From Opitutaceae bacterium UBA2377 (GTDB lineage Bacteria; Verrucomicrobiota; Verrucomicrobiia; Opitutales; Opitutaceae): a stretch of DNA of 64,000 nt. Numbering within the stretch: the first letter of the stretch is position 1; every line of letters starts with the position of its first letter. Under the pieces are notes generated by a model. It saw only the letters and a list, made by a program, of their open reading frames with translations. It did not search any database and was not told the origin of the DNA. The stretch spans positions 94,732 through 158,731 of the forward strand of contig DDSZ01000032.1 in the NCBI GenBank assembly GCA_002344205.1. Direction: 5' to 3'. Below are positions 52,860 to 61,061 of this stretch, in pieces. A program made the position numbers and the translations under genes.

Positions 52860-53752
52860 ACACCCGCCGCGCCGACCGCCTCTGCTTCTGGCTTTTCGCC
52901 GGCCCCGCGCTGGCGGGTTTCCTGGCCTTCAGCCTCTGGCCGATGTTGTATTCGCTGTGGCTGAGCTTCTGCCAATATGAGGTCATCGCGCCGCCGCGGT
53001 TCATCGGCGTGCAGAACTACGTCTATCTGTTCCTGCACGATCCGTCCTTCTGGGCCTCGGTGCGGGTGACGCTGGCCTTCACCGTCGTGCAGGTGCCGCT
53101 CGCGCTCATCGCGGCGCTCGCGTTTGCGCTGCTGCTGCACCAGCCGGTGAAGGCGCGGGGCTTCTGGCGCGCGCTGTATTTCCTGCCGGCGATCCTGCCG
53201 CAGGCGGCCTATGCGGTCATCTTCGGCTACATCTTCCAGGGCGACGGCGGGCTGCTCAACCAACTGCTGGCGCTCGGTGGCATCGAAGGGAAGGCCTGGA
53301 CGATGTCGGCCGGCTGGGCGCTGCCTGTGTTGATCATGATGAGCCTCTGGGCCTTTGGCTACCCGATGGTGATCTTCCTGGCGGGCCTGCAGGCCGTGCC
53401 GCGGGAGCTCTTCGAGGCGGCGCACATCGACGGCGCGGGCGCGTGGGCGCGGTTCCGTCACATCACGCTGCCGCTTATTTCTCCCGTGATCCTGTTCAAC
53501 CTCGTCATGGGCGTGATCGCCGCGCTCAAGGTCTTCGACCTCGCCTACGCCTTCAGCATCACGCAGAACATCCCGCCCGGCGGCCCGGCGCGCGCCACGC
53601 TTTTCTACGGGCTGAACCTCTACCAGCAGGCCTTCGGCTTCTTCCACATGGGCCTCGCCAGCGCGATGGCGTGGCTGCTCTTCCTCTTCATCATGGTCGT
53701 CACCGCGATCAATTTCCGCATCAGCCGCCGGTGGGTCCACTACGAGAACTGA
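52856..53752 (+). CDS. Sugar ABC transporter, permease (MalF/UgpA-type)
   Basis: 298 residues starting at a GTG that overlaps the binding-protein stop (GTGA). Six transmembrane helices are seen, with the permease coupling motif LQAVPRELFEAAHIDGAGAWARFRHITLPLISPVILF, matching the EAAxxDGA...F..ITLP.. signature. It pairs with the next permease to make the channel. The ATP-binding partner must be encoded elsewhere, as with MsmK-type shared ATPases. Confidence 0.9.
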   Translation: MNTRRADRLCFWLFAGPALAGFLAFSLWPMLYSLWLSFCQYEVIAPPRFIGVQNYVYLFLHDPSFWASVRVTLAFTVVQVPLALIAALAFALLLHQPVKARGFWRALYFLPAILPQAAYAVIFGYIFQGDGGLLNQLLALGGIEGKAWTMSAGWALPVLIMMSLWAFGYPMVIFLAGLQAVPRELFEAAHIDGAGAWARFRHITLPLISPVILFNLVMGVIAALKVFDLAYAFSITQNIPPGGPARATLFYGLNLYQQAFGFFHMGLASAMAWLLFLFIMVVTAINFRISRRWVHYEN

Positions 53753-53753
53753 C

Positions 53754-54614
53754 ATGCACCGCCGCCATCCCGCCGTCACGTTCTGCCTCTACGCCCTGCT
53801 GATCGCCGGGGCGCTGGTGATGGTGCTGCCGCTCGGCTGGATGGTGCTGACCAGCCTGAAAACCTATCCCGAGATCCTGCGCCATCCGCCGGCGTGGCTG
53901 CCGGCCGACCCGCAATGGGAAAATTACCGCACGGTCTGGGACGGGTTCGCCTACTACCGGTTCTTCCTGAACTCGTGCTTCGTCTCCGGGATGATCATTG
54001 CCGGCACGCTGCTCACCTGCTGTCCCGCGGCCTACGCCTTCGCCTTCTGCGAGGTGCGGCACAAGGAGCTATTTTTTGCCCTGTTGCTCAGCACGCTCAT
54101 GCTGCCCGCGCAGGTGACGGTGATCCCGCTCTTCCAGGCCTTCGCGACGCTGGGCTGGGTGGACACCTACCTGCCGCTGATCGTGCCCGCCTGGCTCGGC
54201 GGCAACGTCTTTGGCATTTTCCTGTTGCGGCAGTTCTTCCGCACCATCCCGAAGAGTTTTATCGAGGCGGCACGGATGGACGGCGCGTCGGAGTGGACGA
54301 TTCTCTGGCGGCTGATCGTGCCGATGAGCCTGCCGGCGGTGCTGACCGTCGTGGTGTTCACCTTTCTCTGGAGCTGGAACGACCTCTTCAACCCGCTCAT
54401 CTACCTGCAAAGCGAGGAACTGGTCACCCTCCCGGTGGGCTTGTTGTATTTCATCGCGCGCGCCGAGCAGCTGACCGGCGGCAGCATCGGGCAGCAGCCG
54501 TGGCACCTCGTGATGACGCTCGCGACCGTCATGGTGCTGCCCGTCATCGCGGTGTTTGTGTTCGTGCAGCGCCGCTTTATCGAGGGCGTGGCCGCGGGCG
54601 GCGTGAAGGGGTGA
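53754..54614 (+). CDS. Sugar ABC transporter, permease (MalG/UgpE-type)
   Basis: 286 residues, six helices, with the coupling motif FRTIPKSFIEAARMDGASEWTILWRLIVPMSLPAVLTVVVF (EAAxMDGAxxW...P) and the N-terminal VLPLGWMVLTSLK typical of the second CUT1 permease. Its ATG comes 1 bp after the previous stop. It ends 12 bp before the convergent GH2 gene. Substrate probably a mannose- or GlcNAc-containing oligosaccharide, judging from neighbours only. Confidence 0.9.
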   Translation: MHRRHPAVTFCLYALLIAGALVMVLPLGWMVLTSLKTYPEILRHPPAWLPADPQWENYRTVWDGFAYYRFFLNSCFVSGMIIAGTLLTCCPAAYAFAFCEVRHKELFFALLLSTLMLPAQVTVIPLFQAFATLGWVDTYLPLIVPAWLGGNVFGIFLLRQFFRTIPKSFIEAARMDGASEWTILWRLIVPMSLPAVLTVVVFTFLWSWNDLFNPLIYLQSEELVTLPVGLLYFIARAEQLTGGSIGQQPWHLVMTLATVMVLPVIAVFVFVQRRFIEGVAAGGVKG

Positions 54615-54626
54615 GGCGTTTGGCCG

Positions 54627-56552
54627 TCAGCCCGGCGTTCCCGGGGGTTGCAGGAAAATTTCCCTCAGGGCCTCGGCCGCGGGCTTGGGCCGGCCGTAAA
54701 AATCGAGCAGCGCCGTGTTGACCGGACAGGGAAAGGTGTCGTGGCCCATCCAGATGATGATGCCGCCGCAACGGGGAAAGCGCCGTTTGCACGCGCGCAC
54801 CGGCCGCAGCAGCGCCTCGGTCTGGATGCGCTGGCTCCAGGCGACGAATTCCGGCAGGTCGTGCGGCTGGCGTCCGTGGTCCTGCTGGAAGGCGGCGTCC
54901 TGCAGCCAGAACCCGAAGCGGCGCCAGAGCGGGTTGCGGTCGTGGAGCGGCAGCAGCGAGCCCGGTGCATAATAGCGCTCAAGGATGTCGAGCGGACTCG
55001 CGCCCGGGGCGCCGACCTCGGAGCGGAAAAGGGCGTCGTCGCGCTGCCAGTAGGAATCGGGCGCGGGTTGCCACGGGCCGTGCACATCCCAGTGCAGGCC
55101 GAGGCCGAATTCCTTCTCGTCGGCCATGAAGCGCGGGCCGCTGGCGGAGGTAGGCAGGAAGCGACGGTCGGGATCGAGCGCCGCGGCTTCCTCCGCCATC
55201 ATGCCGATCAGCGGGTGCGCGGTCGTCACGGGTTTGCCGGTGCCGATCTTGCCGCCGTCGAGCGCACCCTGCAACTCGTTGCCGCCGCACCAGCAGAGCA
55301 GCGAGGCGTGATGCTGGCGGCGTGCGAGGTAGCTGCGCACGATGGGCTGCGCCTCCGCGATGACGGTGGGATCCTCGGGCGGCCAGTTGTCCACGCCGGA
55401 GGAGGAGAAGGGAAACTCCTGCCAGACCAGCAGGCCGAGGCGGTCGCAGAGCTCGTAGAAGAGTTCTGTTTCCAGAAAAGCCCCGCCCCAGACACGCAGC
55501 ACGTTCAGGCCCATGTCCGCGTAGGCGCGGATGCGTGTTTCGTAGTCTGCGGGTGTGAGGTCGGCGTAGTTGGGCCGGATGGGCGTCCAGTTGACGCCTT
55601 GGAGAAACACGGGCCGGCCGTTGATGACGCACAGCCAGGGATCGGCACCCGGCGGCGCATCGGCGCAGGCCCGCCACTCGACCTGCTTGAAACCGATGGT
55701 GCGGCTCCATTCGTCTGCCGTCTGACCGTCGGTGCCGGTGAGCCGGCAGGTGAGCCGGTAGGTTTTCTGTGGCCCTTCGCGGTTCGGCCACCACGGCTCC
55801 ACCGGCAGGTCGGCGAACGCGGCGCCGGCGGCGAGTTGCACGGGCGTGACGGTGGTGCGGAGCACGTTCCGGCCGCCGTCGTCGAGGCGCACCTCGACGG
55901 AGCCGGGAGCCTGGCCGAACAGCGTGAAGCCCCGGGTCGTGACCTGGCAGCGCATCGCGGTGAGTTCGGCTCCGTCGGACAGCTCCAGCGTCACGCGGTC
56001 CCAGATGCCGATCTGCACGAGCCGCGGCTGCCAGTCCCAGGTGTAGTTGAAGCGCGCCTTCCAGTCCTTGATGCGCGAGGTGTAGCCGACCTGGCCGAGC
56101 CAGCGGGGCGGCGGGTCAAACACGATCTGCAGCGTGTTTTCATCGGCCAGCGGCACGGCGGAGAGGTCGAAGACGTGCTCGACGAAACCGTTTTCAAACC
56201 GGCCGACGAGCCGGCCGTTGCAGCATACCCAGCCGGCGTGGTCGAGCCCGGCACAGCGCAGCCGGCGGATGGGCGCGCCCTCAAGCCACGCGCGGGGCAG
56301 GGTGGTGGCGTAAACCCAGGCGCGGTTCTCCACCCATTCGGCGGCGCGGCTGTCCAGGTTGTGGTTCCAGTCGGGGAGCTGGTCCTGTTCCCGCAGCAGT
56401 TGCTGCACGGAGGCGGGCATGCGCGCCGGGATGGGCACAGTCTCGCTGATGATGACGATGCCGGTTTCCATGCTGGCGTAGGTGCGCCAGGTGTCGGGGA
56501 TAAATCCGGCGAGGGTCCAGGTGGCGGCGGCAAGATCGCGGCTCGTTTTCAT
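54627..56552 (-). CDS. GH2-family beta-mannosidase-like enzyme
   Basis: 641 residues from the ATG at 56552; a frame from 56624 would add an odd arginine-rich head. The jelly-roll N-domain has AWVYATTLPRAWLEG and GLDHAGWVCCNGRLVGRFENGFVEHVFDLS; the barrel has YADMGLNVLRVWGGAFLETELFYELCDRLGLLVWQEFPFS, in family blocks, and the acid/base Glu in SLLCWCGGNELQGA; the nucleophile should be Glu in FRSEVGAPG. This set matches beta-mannosidases, which cleave beta-linked mannose of mannans or N-glycan cores. No signal peptide. It is shorter than typical full-length beta-mannosidases (about 800 or more). Confidence 0.85.
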   Translation of the reverse strand: MKTSRDLAAATWTLAGFIPDTWRTYASMETGIVIISETVPIPARMPASVQQLLREQDQLPDWNHNLDSRAAEWVENRAWVYATTLPRAWLEGAPIRRLRCAGLDHAGWVCCNGRLVGRFENGFVEHVFDLSAVPLADENTLQIVFDPPPRWLGQVGYTSRIKDWKARFNYTWDWQPRLVQIGIWDRVTLELSDGAELTAMRCQVTTRGFTLFGQAPGSVEVRLDDGGRNVLRTTVTPVQLAAGAAFADLPVEPWWPNREGPQKTYRLTCRLTGTDGQTADEWSRTIGFKQVEWRACADAPPGADPWLCVINGRPVFLQGVNWTPIRPNYADLTPADYETRIRAYADMGLNVLRVWGGAFLETELFYELCDRLGLLVWQEFPFSSSGVDNWPPEDPTVIAEAQPIVRSYLARRQHHASLLCWCGGNELQGALDGGKIGTGKPVTTAHPLIGMMAEEAAALDPDRRFLPTSASGPRFMADEKEFGLGLHWDVHGPWQPAPDSYWQRDDALFRSEVGAPGASPLDILERYYAPGSLLPLHDRNPLWRRFGFWLQDAAFQQDHGRQPHDLPEFVAWSQRIQTEALLRPVRACKRRFPRCGGIIIWMGHDTFPCPVNTALLDFYGRPKPAAEALREIFLQPPGTPG

Positions 56553-56672
56553 GCGTGGGGCAGGGGTGCGACCGGGGAGGACGCGGTGGGGAACTGTCCG
56601 GTGACGGGAAGCGGAGGCAATCACGAACCGACCGCGTTGGGCCGGTTTCAGGCAGCGCGGCCGCCTCTCCGG

Positions 56673-57980
56673 CTATTCGGCCGGCAGTTCGCGGCCGAAG
56701 AGCGTCTCCCACATCAGGTCGTAGAGCTGGGTGTTGTCGAGGTTCACGCGCAGGCGCTCGGCGTTGAGGCCGGCGGCGCGGGCGACCACGGCGCCGATGA
56801 CATCGTCGGGTGCACCCCAGCTCACGCCGAACCAGAAGCGGTGACCCCGGGCGTCAGGCGCAGAGAGAAAGGCGGGCGTGCCGGTGCCGGCCACGCCGTC
56901 GAGCGGCGTGCCGATCTTGGTCACAGGCGGGAGCACCGGCGCGGGTTCGTCGGGACTCTTTTGCATCCCGAAGTCCACGATTTGCATGGCCCCGGCGTCG
57001 CTGTCGGAACCGGTGAGGATGAGCGTGTCCGGGTGACGGGTGAGAAATGCGCGGGCCACGCCGATGGCGGCGTCGGCGCGGCGCAGCGCCTCGAAGGTGC
57101 CGGCGGCGTTGTAGCGGTTGGCGAAGTTGTCGGTGCCCTCCTCCTCGACGACGAGGATGAACCGCTTGCCCAGCCGCTCGAAGACCTGCAGGGCGGCGCG
57201 CGTCATGTCGGCGACATCGGGCGTGCCCGGATTGTAGTGCGGCAGTCTGGCGGCGGCCAGTTTCTCCTCGGTCTCGTAGTTGTAGGTGTCGGTCGCGGCG
57301 AAGACGCCGAGGAGTTTGGTGGTTGCGGGATCGGCCGCGGCTGCGAGGAGTTCGGCGCGGTCATACACGACCGTGTAGCCGGCGGCGCGGGCGGCGGCGA
57401 TGAGGTCGAGCCCGTCCGTGCGCACGCCGGGCGCGCTATGCCGGCCGGTGACCCCGGTCGGGAGCAGGTAAATTTCCCCGCCGGACAGGATGACCTCGGC
57501 CCCGCTTTCCAGGATGGTTTTGGTGATGCCGGTGAAATCGGTGCGGCGCGGGCTGCTGGCGAGAAAGACGCCCGAGCCGGGCTCGGCGATGTGACCGGTG
57601 TTGATCACGCCGGCGGCGAGACCGGCGGCCATGGCCTCGCGCATGATCGAGACGTCCGCGCCGCTGCGCGACTTGATGGGCGTGCGTCCGTCCATCCCGT
57701 AGGAATCGCGGACAACCTTCCTGCCCCAGGCGTGCACCGTGCCGCCGCCGTGCGAGGTGGGGTGGAGGCTGTCCTTGTAGTGGCTGCGGTAGAGCCCGAC
57801 GTGCGGCAGGTGGTCCCACTCGAGCATGGCGTCGGGTCCGGCGAGATAGATCCGGGCGGCGTTCCACGTGTTGAGCGAAGTGCCGTCGGGATGGATGAAG
57901 ATAACGCTGCCGGGCTTGGGTCCGGCGGAAAAGGCAAGGCTGGCGGTGAGCAGCAGGAGGCAGACAAGGAACGGACGCAT
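56673..57980 (-). CDS. PhoA-like alkaline phosphatase family protein, divergent
   Basis: 435 residues from the ATG at 57980 with a signal peptide (FLVCLLLLTASLAFSAG). PhoA-type landmarks are SVIFIHPDGTSLNTW, GGGTVHAWGRKVVRDSYG, GRTPIKSRSG, and a late VEEEGTDNFANRYN, LILTGSDSDAG. In E. coli PhoA the late zinc ligands are histidines in DxxxH, DHE and EHTGED blocks; here those positions read DNFAN, SDSD and GAPDD. It may therefore use other metal ligands or not be a standard phosphatase. It lies downstream of the tmRNA on the opposite strand and upstream of the GH2 gene. Confidence 0.7.
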   Translation of the reverse strand: MRPFLVCLLLLTASLAFSAGPKPGSVIFIHPDGTSLNTWNAARIYLAGPDAMLEWDHLPHVGLYRSHYKDSLHPTSHGGGTVHAWGRKVVRDSYGMDGRTPIKSRSGADVSIMREAMAAGLAAGVINTGHIAEPGSGVFLASSPRRTDFTGITKTILESGAEVILSGGEIYLLPTGVTGRHSAPGVRTDGLDLIAAARAAGYTVVYDRAELLAAAADPATTKLLGVFAATDTYNYETEEKLAAARLPHYNPGTPDVADMTRAALQVFERLGKRFILVVEEEGTDNFANRYNAAGTFEALRRADAAIGVARAFLTRHPDTLILTGSDSDAGAMQIVDFGMQKSPDEPAPVLPPVTKIGTPLDGVAGTGTPAFLSAPDARGHRFWFGVSWGAPDDVIGAVVARAAGLNAERLRVNLDNTQLYDLMWETLFGRELPAE

Positions 57981-58145
57981 GGCGTCAGCGTGCGGCCAAA
58001 ATGCCGCGGGGCAACCCCGGACGGCCGGGTCACGTGATTGTGACGTAGGGGAATTACGATACTTGCACTTTGCCGCTGTATCCTGCACCTTGGCCGACCT
58101 GTTCTTTGATTGGCTCGCGCCCAATCATCCGACTGTTCCCATTTT

Positions 58146-58498
58146 GGGGGTGTTCCGGATTCGATCCTTGGTTGGAGTGCGCCGCTGCCGTTCGAGAGTG
58201 TTAGGTCTCTCGTAAATCCTCCTGCAAAACAATAATAGGCAACTACGAAGAAATGCCCTTGGCCGCCTAAGTGCGGCCTCGTTGGTCCGGCGACACCTGC
58301 TAGCCGGAACTAACGTCGACAGCAGGCATAGTGTGCGGTGCGACCCGCGGACTGCACACAGTATCTTCACCCGGGGGTTGGCCGGGGCTTAAGCGCGCGT
58401 GAACGCGTAACTCCGGCGAGATTAATCTCACGCTACAACGGTAGACGCGGTGTGCAAAGGTCAGGGACACGCGGGTTCAACTCCCGCCACCTCCACCA
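58146..58498 (+). ncRNA. ssrA: Transfer-messenger RNA (tmRNA), one-piece
   Basis: The 5' end GGGGGTG pairs with CACCTCC near the 3' end, forming a seven-pair acceptor stem with ACCA at the very end (58495-58498). GTTCCGGATTCGAT follows the 5' end and GGGTTCAACTCCCG gives the T-loop. The tag reading frame ends at UAA at 58268-58270 and reads ...NYEEMPLAA; if it starts at 58223 (TGC) the tag would be CKTIIGNYEEMPLAA, but the resume codon is uncertain because the neighbouring GCA frame meets a stop at once. It rescues stalled ribosomes and tags their proteins for proteolysis. No integrase or phage gene abuts its 3' end. Confidence 0.93.
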
Positions 58499-58508
58499 TT
58501 TCCTGTGC

Positions 58509-58545
58509 AAGCCCCGCACGATGATCGTCATCGCGCGGGGCTTTT
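58509..58545 (+). terminator. Rho-independent terminator of tmRNA
   Basis: AAGCCCCGC (58509-58517) and GCGGGGCTT (58535-58543) are perfectly complementary and followed by TT; the loop holds a smaller GATGA/TCATC hairpin. It begins 11 bp after the tmRNA CCA end and is a strong terminator; the stem may also stop the convergent glycosidase gene that ends at 58580. Confidence 0.88.
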
Positions 58546-58579
58546 GCGTGTTTGCTTGTCCGGTCAACGAATGCCCGGA

Positions 58580-61051
58580 TTACGCGCAGACAGAAGCCGG
58601 CAACCTCAGCGGTTTGAAATGCCACTCCGGGATATGGGTGCGGGCGGGGGCGTCGGCGGGATCGGCGAAGTTTTTGTCGCCGAGCACCTGGCCGGGGCTC
58701 ACGACGGGCCAGTCGCCAAGATAGTAGTGGTGCGGCCCGAAGTGGTTGTAGGTGCTTGGCACGAGCGCGACCTGCAGGCTGTGCGGACCGGCGGCGAGGG
58801 GAGTGGCGAGGGTGAGCGACCAGTCGGGTCCCCAAATCCAGTCGTGTGGCCGGCCGTCAATCGTGAGGTGCAGCGCATCGGCTTGCACGTTGGTGAAGGC
58901 GAGACGTGCGGCCGGAGTGGTCAGCGTGAAGGTGGCTTCGGCGTGCAGCGGTTGGTGCAAAAAGGGGAGACCCGCGGTCACGAGTTCGGCGGTCGGATCA
59001 ATCACCGTGAGGCTGGCGGTGAACGGTCCCGCGGTGCGCAGGGTGCGGTTGGGGCCGGGACCGTAGGGCGCGGCGCTGTGCAGGGTGAAGACGCCTTTGA
59101 GCCAGACGAAGGGTTTGCCGGGCAGATCGCTGCGCACGGTGCGGAAGGTTAGCGTGTGGATGCCGCGGCCGAGGACGGGCAGGGTGGCGAAGCTGCCGTC
59201 GTCGCCAGTGGTGAGGACGAGGGGTCGAGCGTCGAGGGTGGCCTCCACGAGATCATCGGCGAAGTGCAGCCTGAGGGGAGGAGTGGCGTCGTGGTCGAAG
59301 GCGGTGGGGAATGCGACCGTGTAGGTTGCCGGTGCCGTGCGGGTGGGTTCGAGCAGCCAGGCGTTTTCGGGCAGGGCCGGGAGGGTCCACGTGAGCGGGA
59401 ATGTGAGGTAGGGCGCGTTATCCCTAACGCGCCGGGGGTTTTCGGCGGATGTGGCGGATGACGGCGGGTTAGGGATCCGGCCTTCGCGTGAAGCTACGGC
59501 GGATGCAGCAACCCGCCCTACCTTCGACCAGTCGCCGCGGAGAATCGCGGCCGGATCGATGACGAGTTGCGCGTAGGTGGCTTGGCCGAGCCGCACGCGG
59601 CCGTCGGGCAGGAGTTCGCCATCGGTTTCCAACGTGCGTTCGTCGGTGACATCGTAGGCGATGCCGGCGGCCTTGAGTTTTTCCAGTGTGGCGAGGAAGG
59701 CGGAGTTGATGCGGCTCGCCGGGGTGTTGGGGAAGGTCGAGGCGTTGTGCCCGTTGGTCTGCATGAGCTCCCACGGCTCATACTCGGCCATGAGTCCGCG
59801 GTAGGGCGCGACGACGAGCGTGGCGGGCACGGCGGGCGGATGGGTGGCGAGTTCGCGCGCCACGCGGTCGAGCACGGCCGGGAACGCCTCCTTCCAGCTG
59901 AGGTGCAGTGGCTCGGAGGGCGACCAGTCGGTGATGGCGGGGGTGTCGAGCCGGTATTGGCTGAGGTGAAAGACGAAGTCGGTGATGCCGTTGCGGCCGA
60001 GCCAGAGCAGGTAGCGTTCGAGGTCCTCCGGCGTGGCGCCCCAGCCGGCACCGCCGAAGCACTCGACCATCGCGCGACCGGTGCCGAACTGACGGGCAAA
60101 CGAGCCGGCCTGGCGCGGGAAAAAATCGAGCGACGGGTAGCGCTCCAGCGCATCAATGCCGGGCATCGAGAGGTGGCGGAAAATGCGGTGGCACGAGCCG
60201 ACCATCGGGAGCTGGAAGAGCGGATGCTCCTCGCCCTTCACGTGGCCGATGAACTGTTTGCCGTGTCGCAGGCACCACGCGTGGTAGGGCGCGAAGAAGC
60301 CGCCGATCAGGGTGTCGGTGACCAATTCCCAGAACGTTGCGCGGATTTCCTGATAGCCCTCGCCGCGGGCGAAAAGGAGCGGGAGTTTTTCCAGGTAGCC
60401 GGCCCCAAAAGCGGCGCGGAGTTTTTCCGGCATGACGCGCGACCACGGGATGCCGGCGGTTTCCGGAAACGGATCCTTGATCATGCCCGATTCGGGCTCG
60501 TCGAAGAAGATGGCCTCAATGTAGTCCCACGCTTCCGGAGAGAGCCCGGCGCGGTAGCGCTCGTGGATGAGTTCGAGAAAATGGCCGAGCACGCGTGGGT
60601 CGAGTGTGTCCACGTAGTTGGTCTTGCGCGGGGTGAGGTGCCAGGTCTTGGCGCCCGTGGTGCCAGCGGGCGCGAGCCGGTTGGCGGCATCGGTGTGGAA
60701 GACGCCGAGCGAATCCGCCGTGGCGGCGAGCGTGAGGTCGAGCCGCATGGCGCCGCTGTCGGGATACTGCCCGAGGACCTTGCCGTCGCCGGTGCCGCTC
60801 GGCCATCCGTTCTCATCGTAAAGCCAGAAACGCAGGCCGAGTTCCTTGGCGTGCAGGATGGTGGCGTTGACCTGCGCGAGGTAGTCGTCGCTCAGGTAGG
60901 GCGGGATGCCGGGATAGAAACGCGGGTGAAAGACCACGCCGTGCAGTCCGGCGGCCTGGAAGTCGGCGAGTTGCCGGCGCAGGCGGGCCTGGTCGAGCGG
61001 ACCGTTGATGGACCAGAACGTGTAGTAGCGCGGGGCGGGGGAAGTGTTCAT
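58580..61051 (-). CDS. Large glycoside hydrolase-related protein (GH106-like)
   Basis: 823 residues from the ATG at 61051 (the frame opens at 61099). The N-terminal YYTFWSINGPLDQARLRRQLADFQ, LRFWLYDENGWPSGTGDGKVLG and FFDEPESGM resemble the barrel of GH106 alpha-L-rhamnosidase-like proteins; the C-terminal third is beta-rich and may bind sugar. No clear signal peptide. Its middle contains an in-frame repeat element (59407-59522) that inserts about 38 residues (GRVAASAVASREGRIPNPPS... ) not expected in the fold. It overlaps nothing but follows the sialidase-like gene by 10 bp. Confidence 0.7.
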   Translation of the reverse strand: MNTSPAPRYYTFWSINGPLDQARLRRQLADFQAAGLHGVVFHPRFYPGIPPYLSDDYLAQVNATILHAKELGLRFWLYDENGWPSGTGDGKVLGQYPDSGAMRLDLTLAATADSLGVFHTDAANRLAPAGTTGAKTWHLTPRKTNYVDTLDPRVLGHFLELIHERYRAGLSPEAWDYIEAIFFDEPESGMIKDPFPETAGIPWSRVMPEKLRAAFGAGYLEKLPLLFARGEGYQEIRATFWELVTDTLIGGFFAPYHAWCLRHGKQFIGHVKGEEHPLFQLPMVGSCHRIFRHLSMPGIDALERYPSLDFFPRQAGSFARQFGTGRAMVECFGGAGWGATPEDLERYLLWLGRNGITDFVFHLSQYRLDTPAITDWSPSEPLHLSWKEAFPAVLDRVARELATHPPAVPATLVVAPYRGLMAEYEPWELMQTNGHNASTFPNTPASRINSAFLATLEKLKAAGIAYDVTDERTLETDGELLPDGRVRLGQATYAQLVIDPAAILRGDWSKVGRVAASAVASREGRIPNPPSSATSAENPRRVRDNAPYLTFPLTWTLPALPENAWLLEPTRTAPATYTVAFPTAFDHDATPPLRLHFADDLVEATLDARPLVLTTGDDGSFATLPVLGRGIHTLTFRTVRSDLPGKPFVWLKGVFTLHSAAPYGPGPNRTLRTAGPFTASLTVIDPTAELVTAGLPFLHQPLHAEATFTLTTPAARLAFTNVQADALHLTIDGRPHDWIWGPDWSLTLATPLAAGPHSLQVALVPSTYNHFGPHHYYLGDWPVVSPGQVLGDKNFADPADAPARTHIPEWHFKPLRLPASVCA
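59407..59522. repeat. Inverted-repeat element inserted in-frame in the GH106-like gene
   Basis: The ends GGTAGGGCGCGTT (59407-59419) and AACCCGCCCTACC (59510-59522) are inverted with one mismatch, and inner GTTATCCCTAAC and GGGTTAGGGATCC pieces form further palindromes. The reading frame of the glycosidase stays open through it. The element differs in style from the two CGGAT repeats and is the only copy in the window. Confidence 0.65.
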
Positions 61052-61061
61052 GCAGGCTCGC

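Noticed and set aside
54648..58037. A 1129-codon open frame on the + strand
   Set aside because: It runs antisense to the GH2 and PhoA-like genes, both of which have clear family motifs. Its translation is Gly/Ala/Arg/Val/His-rich with no domain, as expected for a shadow frame in GC-rich coding DNA.
57868..58370. Short ORFs on both strands over 57868-58370
   Set aside because: They overlap the tmRNA gene and its upstream region. The tmRNA ends, T-loop and tag frame are much stronger evidence.
58499..58600. Genomic-island attachment site at the tmRNA 3' end
   Set aside because: tmRNA ends are frequent integration targets, but there is no integrase, phage gene or repeated 3' end nearby; the region is a normal terminator followed by a glycosidase gene.
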